Below are positions 24,768 through 33,772 of a stretch of DNA of 64,000 nucleotides, piece after piece (position 1 is the first letter of the stretch; each line of letters opens with the position of its first letter). The DNA is taken from contig NZ_JALDNB010000004.1 of NCBI RefSeq assembly GCF_022699665.1, positions 186,001 to 250,000 of the forward strand, read 5' to 3'. Source of the stretch: Chryseobacterium aahli. Lineage in GTDB: Bacteria > Bacteroidota > Bacteroidia > Flavobacteriales > Weeksellaceae. Position numbers and translations under genes: made by a program. Under the pieces are notes generated by a model that did not search any database, was not told where the DNA came from, and saw only the letters and a list, made by a program, of their open reading frames with translations.

Positions 24768-26918
24768 TTAATTTTTACTTCTGCTATCTTTTATTTCCTG
24801 AATTTTTTCTTCAAAATATTCTTTTCTGTCCGGAAATTTATTCGACAAAATTAAGAAGGCATTGACCGCTTTTGAGTACAGTTTTTGTTCGATATACAAA
24901 TTCGCTAAAGTCTCGGTCATCAGGTGGGAAATATCGTCTGTTTTTTCTTTTACAACGAAATTAACCTCATCTTTTAACTGGCTGATTTTCGGATTATTTT
25001 CGATGAATGACTCAATGACTTTATTTTTGATCTCCGTTTTGTCTACTGGCGTTTCTTCAGCACGGTCGATTTTCAACCAGCTTTGCCATGTATTGATAAA
25101 TCCGGGAACATTGCTGTCGTCAATTTTCTGCTGAGCTATTTTATCTTCCAATTCTTTAGCGTCTGCCTTTTCTTTTTGATCAGATTTATAAGACTGCCCT
25201 AAACTTGCAATTCCAGATCCAAAGAACGAAACGTTCATTACCGGAGCGTCATTATTTTGCTCTTCCTGAGTTTCTTCGTTTTCAATTTCTTTCGAAACAT
25301 TTGAGGCTTCAGTAGATTCAACAACTATAGATTGAACTTCAACCGGAATTTCTTTTTGAATTTCTACTATAGGTTCGAGTTTTGGAGCTTCTTCAGCTTT
25401 TTGAACTTCTTCTTTTGGTTGGGAAGCCTCAGTAGACTTATCCGATACAGAATCCAGGCGGCCGGTTTCAAAAGTCATAGGTTTCCATACGGAAATGGCT
25501 TCTTTTTCTGTTTCTAAAACCTCTTCTGTAGTTTCAATATGATCCTGAGATGTTTCTTCTTCTAATTTCTCTTCAACGATTGACTCAGCAGCTTTCACCA
25601 CCACTTCTTCAGCAACTTTTTGCTCTTCGCCTACATGAAATGCCTGAGTTTCTGCAAAACTGATATCGTGGCTGATTTCCTCTTCTTCAACTTGCGCTTT
25701 TTCCGGAGCATTTTCTTTATTTGTTTTCATCCTTTTCTCCACTTCTTCTATCAAACGGCGCATTTCGTCTTCATGCTTGTTGATATTTGATTTTGGAGTT
25801 ACAGACTGTAAATTCTCAGCAGTTTTATTAGATTCGATTTTAACTTCCGGAAGGAAAGAATCTGTTGCGTGGAAGCTTAATTCAGCCGCATCATTTATTT
25901 TTTCTGCAACTTGTTCAGATTCTATTTTTTCTTCTTCAATAATTAATTCCGGATTTAAAACTTCTGTAATTTCTTCAGATTTATTTAAATCAGATTCAAC
26001 ATTTTCTTGAGTTAAAAGTTCCTTTTCCGTTGGGAAAGATTCAACTTTCTGGAAACTTACTTCGCTTTCATCATTGACTTTTTCAGTAACTTTTTCTGAA
26101 TCGATTTTATCTTGGTTAATAATAACTTCTGACTTTGGAGCTTCTACAACTTCTTCGTTTTTATTTAAATCAGATTTAGATACAATTTCTTCTAAATTTA
26201 ATTCAGCATTGTCGGTGATTTCTTCGATCTGAGTTTCCGGAATGGGAGTTTCATCAATCACAGTTTCAGAAAAAGTTCCTGCTAATTCTTCTGCAACAAT
26301 TGCATCTTCTTTGGCAGATTCATCTAAATTATTTTGATTTGAAACTGTTTTATGAGTTACAATCACACCTGATTCTAGAGTAGATTCAAGGTCAATTGTT
26401 TCATTATTATCTTCATCCAGAAAGTTTTCTTCACCATCAAACAAAATTCTATTGCGTTCACCGTTTACAACCAAATGTTTTATTTCTGGTTGATCTGCAA
26501 GTAATCCTTCAGAAGCAGCTTCGTAATCATGATCAGCAAAACTTTTAGGAGCTTTTCTCACCGAAACTTCTTCTTCCGGAATTGCATTTTCTACTACAAT
26601 TTCGGTTTCTATAACTGGAGTTTCAATTGTTTTTTCCGGAATTACTTCCTGCTTTTCTGCAATAATTTCTGGCTTAATCTTTTGGATTTTACCATTAATC
26701 AGCTGATACAGTATTTTTTTATCCGTCGTGTACGCAGCGGTTGCAGAAAGTGCTTTCTGATAATTTTCTTTGTCATACAAATGAACACCGTACAAATGCA
26801 GCGCTCTGATGTTTTGAATATAGGGGAAAGAATTAATTTCCTCTTTCAAAAGATGGAGATCTTCTGACTGAATATTTTTCGGATTTTTTAATAATTCTAA
26901 AACTCTAGTATTTATCAT
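24768..26918 (-). CDS. Long acidic low-complexity protein with TPR-like ends
   Basis: A 716-aa protein. Residues 1-75 are helical and TPR-like (LLKEEINSFPYIQNIRALHL, NYQKALSATAAYTTDKKI). Residues ~85-560 are highly charged, Glu/Val/Lys-rich and probably disordered, with partial internal repeats such as KSDLNKNEEVVEAPKSEVII and NESEVSFQKVESF-like units. Residues ~625-716 return to a folded region ending in a TPR-like pair (IEQKLYSKAVNAFLILSNKFPDRKEYFEEKI). There is no signal peptide, so it is cytoplasmic. It starts one base after the lptE stop codon, implying co-translation. Its function is unknown; it may be a scaffold. Confidence 0.75.
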   Translation of the reverse strand: MINTRVLELLKNPKNIQSEDLHLLKEEINSFPYIQNIRALHLYGVHLYDKENYQKALSATAAYTTDKKILYQLINGKIQKIKPEIIAEKQEVIPEKTIETPVIETEIVVENAIPEEEVSVRKAPKSFADHDYEAASEGLLADQPEIKHLVVNGERNRILFDGEENFLDEDNNETIDLESTLESGVIVTHKTVSNQNNLDESAKEDAIVAEELAGTFSETVIDETPIPETQIEEITDNAELNLEEIVSKSDLNKNEEVVEAPKSEVIINQDKIDSEKVTEKVNDESEVSFQKVESFPTEKELLTQENVESDLNKSEEITEVLNPELIIEEEKIESEQVAEKINDAAELSFHATDSFLPEVKIESNKTAENLQSVTPKSNINKHEDEMRRLIEEVEKRMKTNKENAPEKAQVEEEEISHDISFAETQAFHVGEEQKVAEEVVVKAAESIVEEKLEEETSQDHIETTEEVLETEKEAISVWKPMTFETGRLDSVSDKSTEASQPKEEVQKAEEAPKLEPIVEIQKEIPVEVQSIVVESTEASNVSKEIENEETQEEQNNDAPVMNVSFFGSGIASLGQSYKSDQKEKADAKELEDKIAQQKIDDSNVPGFINTWQSWLKIDRAEETPVDKTEIKNKVIESFIENNPKISQLKDEVNFVVKEKTDDISHLMTETLANLYIEQKLYSKAVNAFLILSNKFPDRKEYFEEKIQEIKDSRSKN

Positions 26919-26919
26919 C

Positions 26920-27441
26920 TTACCAATTCGCTACGATGTCGTTAAATATTTTATTGATAATTCTGTCTGTCGCAATTTTCACCTGAGATGTTTCTATGGC
27001 ATTCAGAGACAAGCTGCTGTTGAAAACAGCTTCATCAGAATAGGTTCTGTCAAAACTTGCCTCGGGACGCACTTTATTTTCATAATGCACTTTTACAGTA
27101 ATGGTCAATTTATTTTGTGAATCCTGAATAACTCCTGCTGCCGTATTTTGCGTGGTAGAACTGATTGTGGTGGGTGTAATCGTGTAATCTGTGATTTCAC
27201 CTTCAATTAAAATATCCGGATTTTGCTTTGTTCCTTTAAGAGTCGTTCTCTGTAAAAACCTGTTCTGAATATCTGTTGAAAACTGCTGAGACAAAGTAGG
27301 ATTTACCAAAGGTGAGTTGTTTGGAAATTCATTGATCTGCACTGTTTTTTCATCTTTCAATGACGAACCGCTGAATGTGTAGCATGAATTTAAAAATCCG
27401 ACACAAATTATTAAAAGAAAGAGGTTTTTAAACTGACTCAT
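26920..27441 (-). CDS. lptE: LPS-assembly lipoprotein LptE
   Basis: A 173-aa lipoprotein with signal and lipobox (FLLIICVGFLNSCYTFSG). The pattern of YTFSGSSL, TVQINEFPNNSPLVNPTLSQQFSTDIQ (part) and RTTLKGTKQNPDILIEGEI is typical of Bacteroidota LptE, which helps LptD insert lipopolysaccharide into the outer leaflet. It lies between the membrane protein and the acidic protein in the sigma-54-activator operon. Confidence 0.88.
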   Translation of the reverse strand: MSQFKNLFLLIICVGFLNSCYTFSGSSLKDEKTVQINEFPNNSPLVNPTLSQQFSTDIQNRFLQRTTLKGTKQNPDILIEGEITDYTITPTTISSTTQNTAAGVIQDSQNKLTITVKVHYENKVRPEASFDRTYSDEAVFNSSLSLNAIETSQVKIATDRIINKIFNDIVANW

Positions 27442-27458
27442 TGTAACTTTTTTAAATC

Positions 27459-28160
27459 TTAATATTTTTCCTGGATTCCAATTTCTGAAATCTCATCACG
27501 CTCAATCTGGCTCATTGCATCTTCATAAGCAAAATAGTTTGCAACATACATAAAAGGTAATGTAGCAAGCACACCAATACCACAGGCAATAATGCCTATC
27601 TGAGAAAGTATTCCTACCACTAGTGAGAACAAGAATATTGACAGTAAATTATCTTTGGTCATAATTTTTGAAGTATTCCAAGCAGATTTGATATCTGTCA
27701 CATCTTTGAAAGAAATCAATGCCGGAATATAAAATCCTTTCAATACAAAATATAAAATTGCTGCATAAATAATCAGCATATAAGGAATCATAATAAGTGA
27801 AAGCACCGGAGACGGATCATCGCCCTGAGTGTAAGCTATAGCCGGCATTAGGAAAATAAACGGAATATATAACAATAAAATCCCTCCGATCAATATTAGC
27901 TGTACAATAAAGTAAGGCATAAATTTATCGAAATTAAAAATATCACTCGGACTTGCCTGCTGACCTCTGTTTACTTTTCTCAGATACTGATAGAAATTTC
28001 CGGCTCCCAACATTCCGCAGAAAGGAATAATCCCCATTACAAGGCAGCATAAAAATGCTACAAAAATATTTCCGAAATCTTTTTTCAAAAGTTCAAAACC
28101 TTTGCTCAGGTATTCTCCTAATTTAAAATTGATTGGTTTTGCGGTAAAGTTTACGTTCAT
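27459..28160 (-). CDS. Multi-pass inner membrane protein
   Basis: A 233-aa protein with about five helices: FVAFLCCLVMGIIPFCGML, YFIVQLILIGGILLLYIPFIF (part), LIMIPYMLIIYAAILYFVL, LLSIFLFSLVVGILSQIGII and ACGIGVLATLPFMYVANYF. The N-terminal polar stretch (FKLGEYLSKGFELLKKDFG) resembles DUF4013/DUF975-type membrane proteins. It lies 17 bases upstream of lptE and 26 bases after the sigma-54 activator gene. Homologues are sometimes called beta-carotene monooxygenase in databases; I see no support for that. The function is unknown. Confidence 0.75.
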   Translation of the reverse strand: MNVNFTAKPINFKLGEYLSKGFELLKKDFGNIFVAFLCCLVMGIIPFCGMLGAGNFYQYLRKVNRGQQASPSDIFNFDKFMPYFIVQLILIGGILLLYIPFIFLMPAIAYTQGDDPSPVLSLIMIPYMLIIYAAILYFVLKGFYIPALISFKDVTDIKSAWNTSKIMTKDNLLSIFLFSLVVGILSQIGIIACGIGVLATLPFMYVANYFAYEDAMSQIERDEISEIGIQEKY

Positions 28161-28186
28161 AATTTTTTGATTTAATGTTTATTGAT

Positions 28187-29470
28187 TTAGTCTTCTAAGT
28201 TGTATTGTTTTATTTTTCTGTATAAAGTCCTCTGCGAAATACCAAGCTCATCTGCGGCTCTGTTTCTCCTTCCGTTATGTTTTTCTAACGCTTTGATAAT
28301 CAAATCTTTTTCATTGTTCTGAAGTGATAAAGATTCGGGTCTGTTTTCTTCCACCTCAATGTCTTCAAAATCTTCGTAATGATCTTCAGAATTTGAAATA
28401 ATCGTCGGAGTTTGAACATTTTGGTTATTATTATTTTCAAAAAACAACAAAGAGTTCGGGCTTGCATTTTGCTGTGGCTCAGGCGTATAAATTCTATTGA
28501 TCAAATTCTTTTCCTGATTGCTTAAGTCTGATGTACCTCTGTTTTTTATCAATTCCGAAGTTAAGGATTTTAAATCATTAATATCATTTCTCATATCAAA
28601 GAGAATCTTATACATGATTTCTCTTTCGTTTCCAAAATCGGACTGTTTTTGCGTATTGGGATGATTTACCACCATTGGCAAATGAGAATCCATAGGAATA
28701 TATTCTGTCAATTTTGCTACAGTTACACTCCTATCGGTTTCTACAACCGTCATTTGCTCTACCAAATTTCTCAGTTGTCGCACATTTCCCGGAAAAGTAT
28801 AATTTTCGATATAATGAACGGCGCTAGCTTCGAGCTGCAATTCCGGCATTCTGTATTTTTCCGCAAAATCAATCGCAAATTTTCTGAAAAGCAAGTGAAT
28901 ATCACCTTTTCTTTCTCTCAAAGCGGGCATATCAATTTGAACGGTATTCAAACGATAAAACAAATCTTCACGGAATCTGTTATCCTGAATCGCCTTCATC
29001 ATATTGACATTGGTTGCCGCAACTATTCTCACATTGGTTTTCTGAACCTGCGAAGAACCTACTTTCATAAATTCACCACTTTCTAAAACTCTCAACAAAC
29101 GAACCTGCGTCTGTAAAGGCAGTTCACCAACCTCATCCAGGAAAATTGTTCCACCATCTGCCACTTCAAAATATCCTTTTCGGGTTGCTGTAGCGCCTGT
29201 AAACGCACCTTTTTCATGTCCGAAAAGCTCTGAATCGATCGTTCCTTCAGGAATTGCGCCACAGTTGACAACGATGTAAGGCTGATGTTTTCTTTTCGAT
29301 TCTGAATGAATGATTTTTGGGATAAATTCTTTCCCCACACCACTTTCCCCAATAACCAAAACGGAAATATCGGTAGGTGCAACTTGTATAGATTTTTCGA
29401 GGGCACGATTTAGAGCCGGAAAATTTCCGATAATTCCAAAGCGTGCTTTTATAGATTGTAAGTCTGCCAT
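28187..29470 (-). CDS. Sigma-54-dependent transcriptional activator (Fis-type HTH)
   Basis: A 427-aa AAA+ enhancer-binding protein. Walker A is GESGVGKE (41-48), the sigma-54 contact loop GAFTGA is at 88-93, Walker B is GGTIFLDEVGELP, and an arginine-finger region REDLFYRLN is present. The C-terminus is a Fis-type helix-turn-helix (LIIKALEKHNGRRNRAADEL, GISQRTLYRKIKQ). There is no receiver or GAF domain at the N-terminus, so control is by another route. It leads the operon containing lptE, suggesting a link to envelope control. Confidence 0.94.
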   Translation of the reverse strand: MADLQSIKARFGIIGNFPALNRALEKSIQVAPTDISVLVIGESGVGKEFIPKIIHSESKRKHQPYIVVNCGAIPEGTIDSELFGHEKGAFTGATATRKGYFEVADGGTIFLDEVGELPLQTQVRLLRVLESGEFMKVGSSQVQKTNVRIVAATNVNMMKAIQDNRFREDLFYRLNTVQIDMPALRERKGDIHLLFRKFAIDFAEKYRMPELQLEASAVHYIENYTFPGNVRQLRNLVEQMTVVETDRSVTVAKLTEYIPMDSHLPMVVNHPNTQKQSDFGNEREIMYKILFDMRNDINDLKSLTSELIKNRGTSDLSNQEKNLINRIYTPEPQQNASPNSLLFFENNNNQNVQTPTIISNSEDHYEDFEDIEVEENRPESLSLQNNEKDLIIKALEKHNGRRNRAADELGISQRTLYRKIKQYNLED

Positions 29471-29513
29471 TTTCTTGATTTAAAGATTAAAAAAAATTAA
29501 AGATTTTTAAAAT

Positions 29514-30314
29514 TTACAGTTCTTCTATTTCTGCTCTGTAAACTTTGTTGAAATGATGTGTGTAACCATCTTTCATGGTTTTACCTTCATCGTAGCTTTT
29601 TAAAGCCATCTTTTTTAAATCTAAATAATCTTTGTTTCTTATCTTAGCAACTTTACTTTTAAAATAAATATTTTCGGCAAAATCGTACTGTTTGCTTTGT
29701 TTTTCGAAGTTTTCTAAAGCTTTGTCGTATTTGCTGAGTTCAAAATAAGTTACACCCAATTGGTAATAATCGAACAAACCAACATTATGTTCCTTTTTTG
29801 CCAACTGATTTTCTATGATAGAAATCGCCTTATCTTTTTGTCCTAAAGCCGAATAACAAATCGCTTTAGCGATATGCAATTCGTAATCGCCATTGGCAGA
29901 ATACCCTAAATATCCTGTAGGATAAATTTTCTCTAAAGCCTCAATATCTGCAATTGCGCCTTTGTAATCTCTTAGAAATTGGTACCTGCACCAACCACGA
30001 TATCCTAAATATTTTGCCGGATCAAGGTTCACTGCCTTGTCAATTAGGGCTTTCCAGCTGATAAAATCTCCCCTTTTCAAATATGGAACTGATTTTTCCA
30101 TGTAAGAATTAGCAAAATTCGGGCATAATTCAATTGCTTTATCAAAACCTTCCTGGGATTCTATTAATCCTTGATATTCACCCCAATAGTTAAATAACTC
30201 ACATGCCTTTTTGCAATCGTCATTTTGCATGACATTACAATTTACCTGTGATTGTAAATTAGAATAAACTACGAGAATTAAAAGACTAAGGTAATATTTC
30301 TGAAACTTTTCCAT
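29514..30314 (-). CDS. Secreted TPR-repeat protein
   Basis: A 266-aa protein starting at ATG 30314 (MEKFQKYYLSLLILVVYSNLQSQ), a signal peptide. Several TPR units are visible: GFDKAIELCPNFANSYMEKS, ALIDKAVNLDPAKYLGYRGW, AIADIEALEKIYPTGYLG, AICYSALGQKDKAISIIENQ and GVTYFELSKYDKALENFEKQ. It is periplasmic and probably binds protein partners. It overlaps the end of the upstream lipoprotein gene by 29 bases and so forms a unit with it. The function is unknown. Confidence 0.78.
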   Translation of the reverse strand: MEKFQKYYLSLLILVVYSNLQSQVNCNVMQNDDCKKACELFNYWGEYQGLIESQEGFDKAIELCPNFANSYMEKSVPYLKRGDFISWKALIDKAVNLDPAKYLGYRGWCRYQFLRDYKGAIADIEALEKIYPTGYLGYSANGDYELHIAKAICYSALGQKDKAISIIENQLAKKEHNVGLFDYYQLGVTYFELSKYDKALENFEKQSKQYDFAENIYFKSKVAKIRNKDYLDLKKMALKSYDEGKTMKDGYTHHFNKVYRAEIEEL

Positions 30315-30792
30315 TCTCAATTTTATAGGTTAGATACTGGTAATAGTCTACTTTTTTTTCCTCAATTTCTTTAGGGATCCAGCCATTTAATTTTTTTGTA
30401 AAATTAAGTAACTGATCTGATAATTTTTTGTCGAAAGTATATTCTTTGTATTCATTATCTATCTGCTGCATTCTGAACATTCCAGATTTCCCTTCACAAT
30501 TGACTACAAAACGAATCGTAATATAGCCATTTGCTTCTTTATTTTCTGGAAGATTTAGTGTCAGAATTTCTTTTTCGATTCCTCTTTTTTCACTTTTATA
30601 TTGAAACCCTTTTGAATCATTATAGTATTGAAAAACATATTTCTCATCAAGACACCTTTTAAAATTAGGATCATCTAGCTTTTCATCAAATTCTATATTC
30701 CCTACATGACTTGGATATTTTGAAACTGCTTTTTCTGTCTGACAATTAATCAGCAGAGGTATTAACAATATGATGAGAAATATATTTTTCAT
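30286..30792 (-). CDS. Lipoprotein with TonB-C-like fold
   Basis: A 168-aa protein. The signal peptide ends in a lipobox (IPLLINC, Cys 17). The later part (ANGYITIRFVVNCEGKSGMF, then LLNFTKKLNGWIPKEIE) follows the strand pattern of the TonB C-terminal domain found in many small flavobacterial envelope proteins. There is no membrane anchor or Pro-rich spacer, so it is unlikely to be an energy transducer. It is followed by the overlapping TPR gene. Confidence 0.65.
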   Translation of the reverse strand: MKNIFLIILLIPLLINCQTEKAVSKYPSHVGNIEFDEKLDDPNFKRCLDEKYVFQYYNDSKGFQYKSEKRGIEKEILTLNLPENKEANGYITIRFVVNCEGKSGMFRMQQIDNEYKEYTFDKKLSDQLLNFTKKLNGWIPKEIEEKKVDYYQYLTYKIENGKVSEILP

Positions 30793-30952
30793 TTGTGCTT
30801 ATAATAATGTAAAATTCTAATAACGTTTTCTTCTAAAATTTAATATAATCTTGTTTATATCTTTATTTGTATCAATTTTAGAGACAATCATGATAAACAT
30901 ATTTTTTGTAAATCTTTACTTTTAGCTTCAAATCTTGTATTGAAAACACAAT

Positions 30953-31036
30953 TTGCAGCCCGACCTGAGTGGAGCTCTTTTTGCGAGGAGGAACGACGAG
31001 CAAAAAAGCGGGAACGGAGGGCGGATAAAGCTGCCA
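30953..31036. ncRNA. GC-rich structured intergenic element (Flavo-1-like?)
   Basis: This ~84-base block is far more GC-rich than its surroundings. Complementary ends GCAGC (30955-30959) / GCTGC (31030-31034) close it. Inside, CTTTTTGC pairs with GCAAAAAAG around a purine-rich loop, and GCCC near 30959 can pair with GGGC near 31019. It recalls, from memory only, the Flavo-1 motif or a repeated flavobacterial element. It lies between the miaB stop codon and the start of the lipoprotein gene. Strand and identity are uncertain. Confidence 0.45.
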
Positions 31037-31047
31037 TAAAAAATTAT

Positions 31048-32484
31048 TTACTTAACCGTTTCCCCTAAAAGCGTGCCCTGCGTATTACCGTGAACAAAAA
31101 CATCCACAATGTCACCCAATTTCTGACCTTCCAGCATATCAAAAACACAAACTGCATTTTGAGAGTTTCTGCCTTTCCATTGGTTTTTGTTTTTCTTTGA
31201 GATTCCTTCAATCAAAACGCTGTGAACTCTACCAACATAACCTTCCATTCTTTTTCTAGACAATTCACCTTGCAAAGCAATTACTTCTGCCAAACGTCTT
31301 TGTTTAACATCAGCCGGAATATTGTCCTCCATTTTTTTGTGAGCCGGCGTTCCCGGTCTTTCAGAGTAAGAGAACATATAACCATAGTCAAATTCTACCT
31401 CTCTCATCAGACTTAAGGTATCTTGGTGATCTTCTTCAGTTTCGCCACAGAAACCGATGATCATGTCTTGTGAAAAAGAAATATCAGGAACGATTTCTTT
31501 CGCTTTTCTTATTAATTCTAAATATTCTTCACGGGTATGTTGTCTGTTCATGGCTTCCAACATCCTGTTGCTTCCGCTCTGAACCGGCAAGTGGCAGTAA
31601 TTACAGATATTGTCATGTTTTGCCATCGTTCTGAATACATCAAGACTCATATCCTGAGGATTCGATGTAGAGAATCTGATTCTCATCTGAGGAACAGCTT
31701 TAGCAACAGAATCGAGAAGTTTTGAGAAATCAACTGCAGTAGCTTTTTGCATTTCTGATGCTTTGGCAAAATCTTTTTTGGGACCGCCTCCGTACCAAAG
31801 GTAAGAATCAACGTTTTGCCCGAGAAGGGTAATTTCCTTGTAACCACTTTCCCAAAGACCTTTACATTCTTCTAAAATTGAATGCGGATCACGGCTTCTT
31901 TCTCTTCCTCTCGTAAAAGGAACTACACAAAATGTACACATGTTGTCGCACCCACGGGTAATCGTCACAAAAGCGGTCACGCCATTTCCGCCTAAACGAA
32001 CAGGATTAATATCTGCATACGTTTCTTCTTTGGATAAAATTACGTTGATGGCATCTCTTCCGTCTTCGGTTTCTTTTAAAAGATTGGGTAAATCTCTATA
32101 AGCATCAGGACCAACAACTAAGTCGACCAATTGTTCTTCTTCTAAAAACTTAGTTTTGAGCCTCTCAGCCATACAACCTAAAACACCAACGGTCATATTG
32201 GGTCTTTCTTTTTTAAGATTCTTGAACTGTGCAAGACGCATTCTCACGGTCTGCTCAGCTTTTTCACGAATGGAACATGTATTTAATAAAATCAAATCTG
32301 CTTCCTCAACTTTTAGTGTGGTGTTGTAACCCTGATCATTCAAAATAGAGGCAACAATTTCAGAATCAGAGAAATTCATTTGGCAGCCGTAGCTTTCTAA
32401 AAAAAGTTTTTTAGAATTACCTGTTTTCTCTGCAATTGCAAATGCCTCTCCCTGCTTTGTTTCGTCTATATATTTTTCTTGCAC
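31048..32484 (-). CDS. miaB: tRNA-2-methylthio-N6-dimethylallyladenosine synthase
   Basis: A 478-aa radical SAM methylthiotransferase that converts i6A37 to ms2i6A37 in tRNAs reading UNN codons. The N-terminal UPF0004 domain has the cluster cysteines in [17 protein letters not shown] and GVLGCMAE. The radical SAM motif is [10 protein letters not shown] and a TRAM domain is at the end ([14 protein letters not shown]). The start codon appears to be GTG at 32484; no upstream ATG is in frame. A TATCTTTG box lies at 32575-32582 on the minus strand. The miaE gene at 58.5 kb acts on the same modified base. Confidence 0.96.
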   Translation of the reverse strand: MQEKYIDETKQGEAFAIAEKTGNSKKLFLESYGCQMNFSDSEIVASILNDQGYNTTLKVEEADLILLNTCSIREKAEQTVRMRLAQFKNLKKERPNMTVGVLGCMAERLKTKFLEEEQLVDLVVGPDAYRDLPNLLKETEDGRDAINVILSKEETYADINPVRLGGNGVTAFVTITRGCDNMCTFCVVPFTRGRERSRDPHSILEECKGLWESGYKEITLLGQNVDSYLWYGGGPKKDFAKASEMQKATAVDFSKLLDSVAKAVPQMRIRFSTSNPQDMSLDVFRTMAKHDNICNYCHLPVQSGSNRMLEAMNRQHTREEYLELIRKAKEIVPDISFSQDMIIGFCGETEEDHQDTLSLMREVEFDYGYMFSYSERPGTPAHKKMEDNIPADVKQRRLAEVIALQGELSRKRMEGYVGRVHSVLIEGISKKNKNQWKGRNSQNAVCVFDMLEGQKLGDIVDVFVHGNTQGTLLGETVK

Positions 32485-32648
32485 TATAGTCTGTTTAAGG
32501 CTTAAAATTTAAAGCTAACTGCTCAATAAAAATTTGAACTAAAAAAACATTAAATTTTAAACTTGTTGAATTTGCAAAGATACAAAATATTGTGACAGAA
32601 TGTCAGAAAAGCAATTATAGTTTAAATAGTCGATTTAGAAAAATTCAA

Positions 32649-32918
32649 TTAATTTGCATTAAATCTAATTGGCATTCTAAAAACTTGTTTTACCGGCACT
32701 CCCTTGTAGTAACCTGGTTTCCAATATGATTTTTTTGTATTAGATGCACATTTTACGACCATCTCGTTGAACTTTTCTAAATTTGATTGATTCTCTATGT
32801 AAAAGAATCCAGCATCTCCACTAGTATCAACATCAAAATTTAATACGAAAGAATAATCTGCATTTGAACGATAACCGTTTGCGTCAAAACATTTCGCAAA
32901 ATTTTCTCTGAATTTCAT
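32649..32918 (-). pseudogene. TonB-C-like domain fragment, probably frameshifted from the preceding gene
   Basis: The reading frame 32649-32975 encodes a second TonB-C-like domain (FAKCFDANGYRSNADYSFVL, then NTKKSYWKPGYYKGVP). The first usable Met is at 32918 (MKFRENF). It has no signal peptide, although every neighbouring homologue is exported. It overlaps the end of the upstream gene in another frame, and upstream residues EIQRKF and its own KFRENF arise from the same bases. A one-base slip in 32884-32920 would yield a two-domain secreted protein. Alternatively it is a separate overlapping gene. Confidence 0.5.
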
Positions 32919-33375
32919 AAATATCGCTTTCTTTATCTTTGTAGATGTAAACCGGTTTTGAGAAATCTTCTTCATCCGGCTTATTATTCAATAACAAATC
33001 ATCCGAAAAAAGGACACAAAACATTGCCGGTGTTTTTTTTCCATCTATTTCGGCAGGCTTCCAATTATTAGTCTGTTTTATTACTTCCAGCACTTTACTT
33101 TTCAAACACTTATTATTTTCAACAGCACTTGTATCATCATCAGCAACATATTTTACTTTACTGTCCGGATACACAATAAATCTCATAAATAATGCTTCTG
33201 TTTTTTCGCACGGTTTTATATTATTTTTTACAACAACCTGCTGAACATCTTCGAAAAGACCTTTTCGCCCACCTTCATAAAAGTCCTGACCCTTCGGATA
33301 ATTGTATAAAACTTGTGCATTTATCTGAAGAACAGAAGTTACAGTACTTAATAAAAATAATATTTTTTTAATCAT
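32884..33375 (-). CDS. Secreted protein with TonB-C-like domain (possibly truncated by frameshift)
   Basis: A 163-aa protein starting at ATG 33375 (MIKKILFLLSTVTSVLQINA, a signal peptide). Residues ~50-140 follow the TonB-C-like strand pattern (ALFMRFIVYPDSKVKYV, then LEVIKQTNNWKPAEIDGKK). The open frame ends abruptly after SDIYEIQRKFCEMF, where the next reading frame continues with a second similar domain. It overlaps the upstream gene's stop by eight bases. It is one of several small paralogous envelope proteins here. Confidence 0.6.
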   Translation of the reverse strand: MIKKILFLLSTVTSVLQINAQVLYNYPKGQDFYEGGRKGLFEDVQQVVVKNNIKPCEKTEALFMRFIVYPDSKVKYVADDDTSAVENNKCLKSKVLEVIKQTNNWKPAEIDGKKTPAMFCVLFSDDLLLNNKPDEEDFSKPVYIYKDKESDIYEIQRKFCEMF

Positions 33376-33769
33376 GATCAAAATGGTCTGAAGTAAAATT
33401 GATTTTAATAACTTTTTTTGAAACAACAGGAATTCCTTCTTTCATTGCGGGTTTCCATTTTTGCTTTACTCTTTTGATTGCAAACTGCATATCTTCAATG
33501 AACATTTCGCTGTTTTTCACTTTTGGCAAAACATCTAGATTACTTATTTTCCCGTTGGAATTTATATCAAAAATAAAAACAAACTGCCCATTTACAGCAT
33601 ATTTTCCCAAGTCGATGTAGGCATGAATCATTTTCAGGTATTCTTGGGAAAAAGCAGAATCTCCACCTGGAAATTCTGCATTGGCCGATATTCTGTTTTC
33701 GTTTTGCGTTTCCTGAGCGAACGTCATAAAACCAACAAACAGGAAAAAAAGTAAAATATATTTTTTCAT
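33368..33769 (-). CDS. Secreted TonB-C-like protein
   Basis: A 133-aa protein. The signal peptide is MKKYILLFFLFVGFMTFAQ. The single domain shows the pattern GQFVFIFDINSNGKISNLDV, then AIKRVKQKWKPAMKEGIPV, as in TonB C-terminal domains. It has no anchor, spacer or Pro-rich region. It is very similar in layout to the gene before it, and three bases separate them, suggesting a tandem duplication. Function unknown. Confidence 0.68.
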   Translation of the reverse strand: MKKYILLFFLFVGFMTFAQETQNENRISANAEFPGGDSAFSQEYLKMIHAYIDLGKYAVNGQFVFIFDINSNGKISNLDVLPKVKNSEMFIEDMQFAIKRVKQKWKPAMKEGIPVVSKKVIKINFTSDHFDHD

Positions 33770-33772
33770 AAA

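Noticed and set aside
27459-28160. Beta-carotene 15,15'-monooxygenase
   Set aside because: This name is attached to similar proteins in databases, but the sequence is a plain multi-pass membrane protein without the propeller or iron-binding His residues of carotenoid oxygenases.
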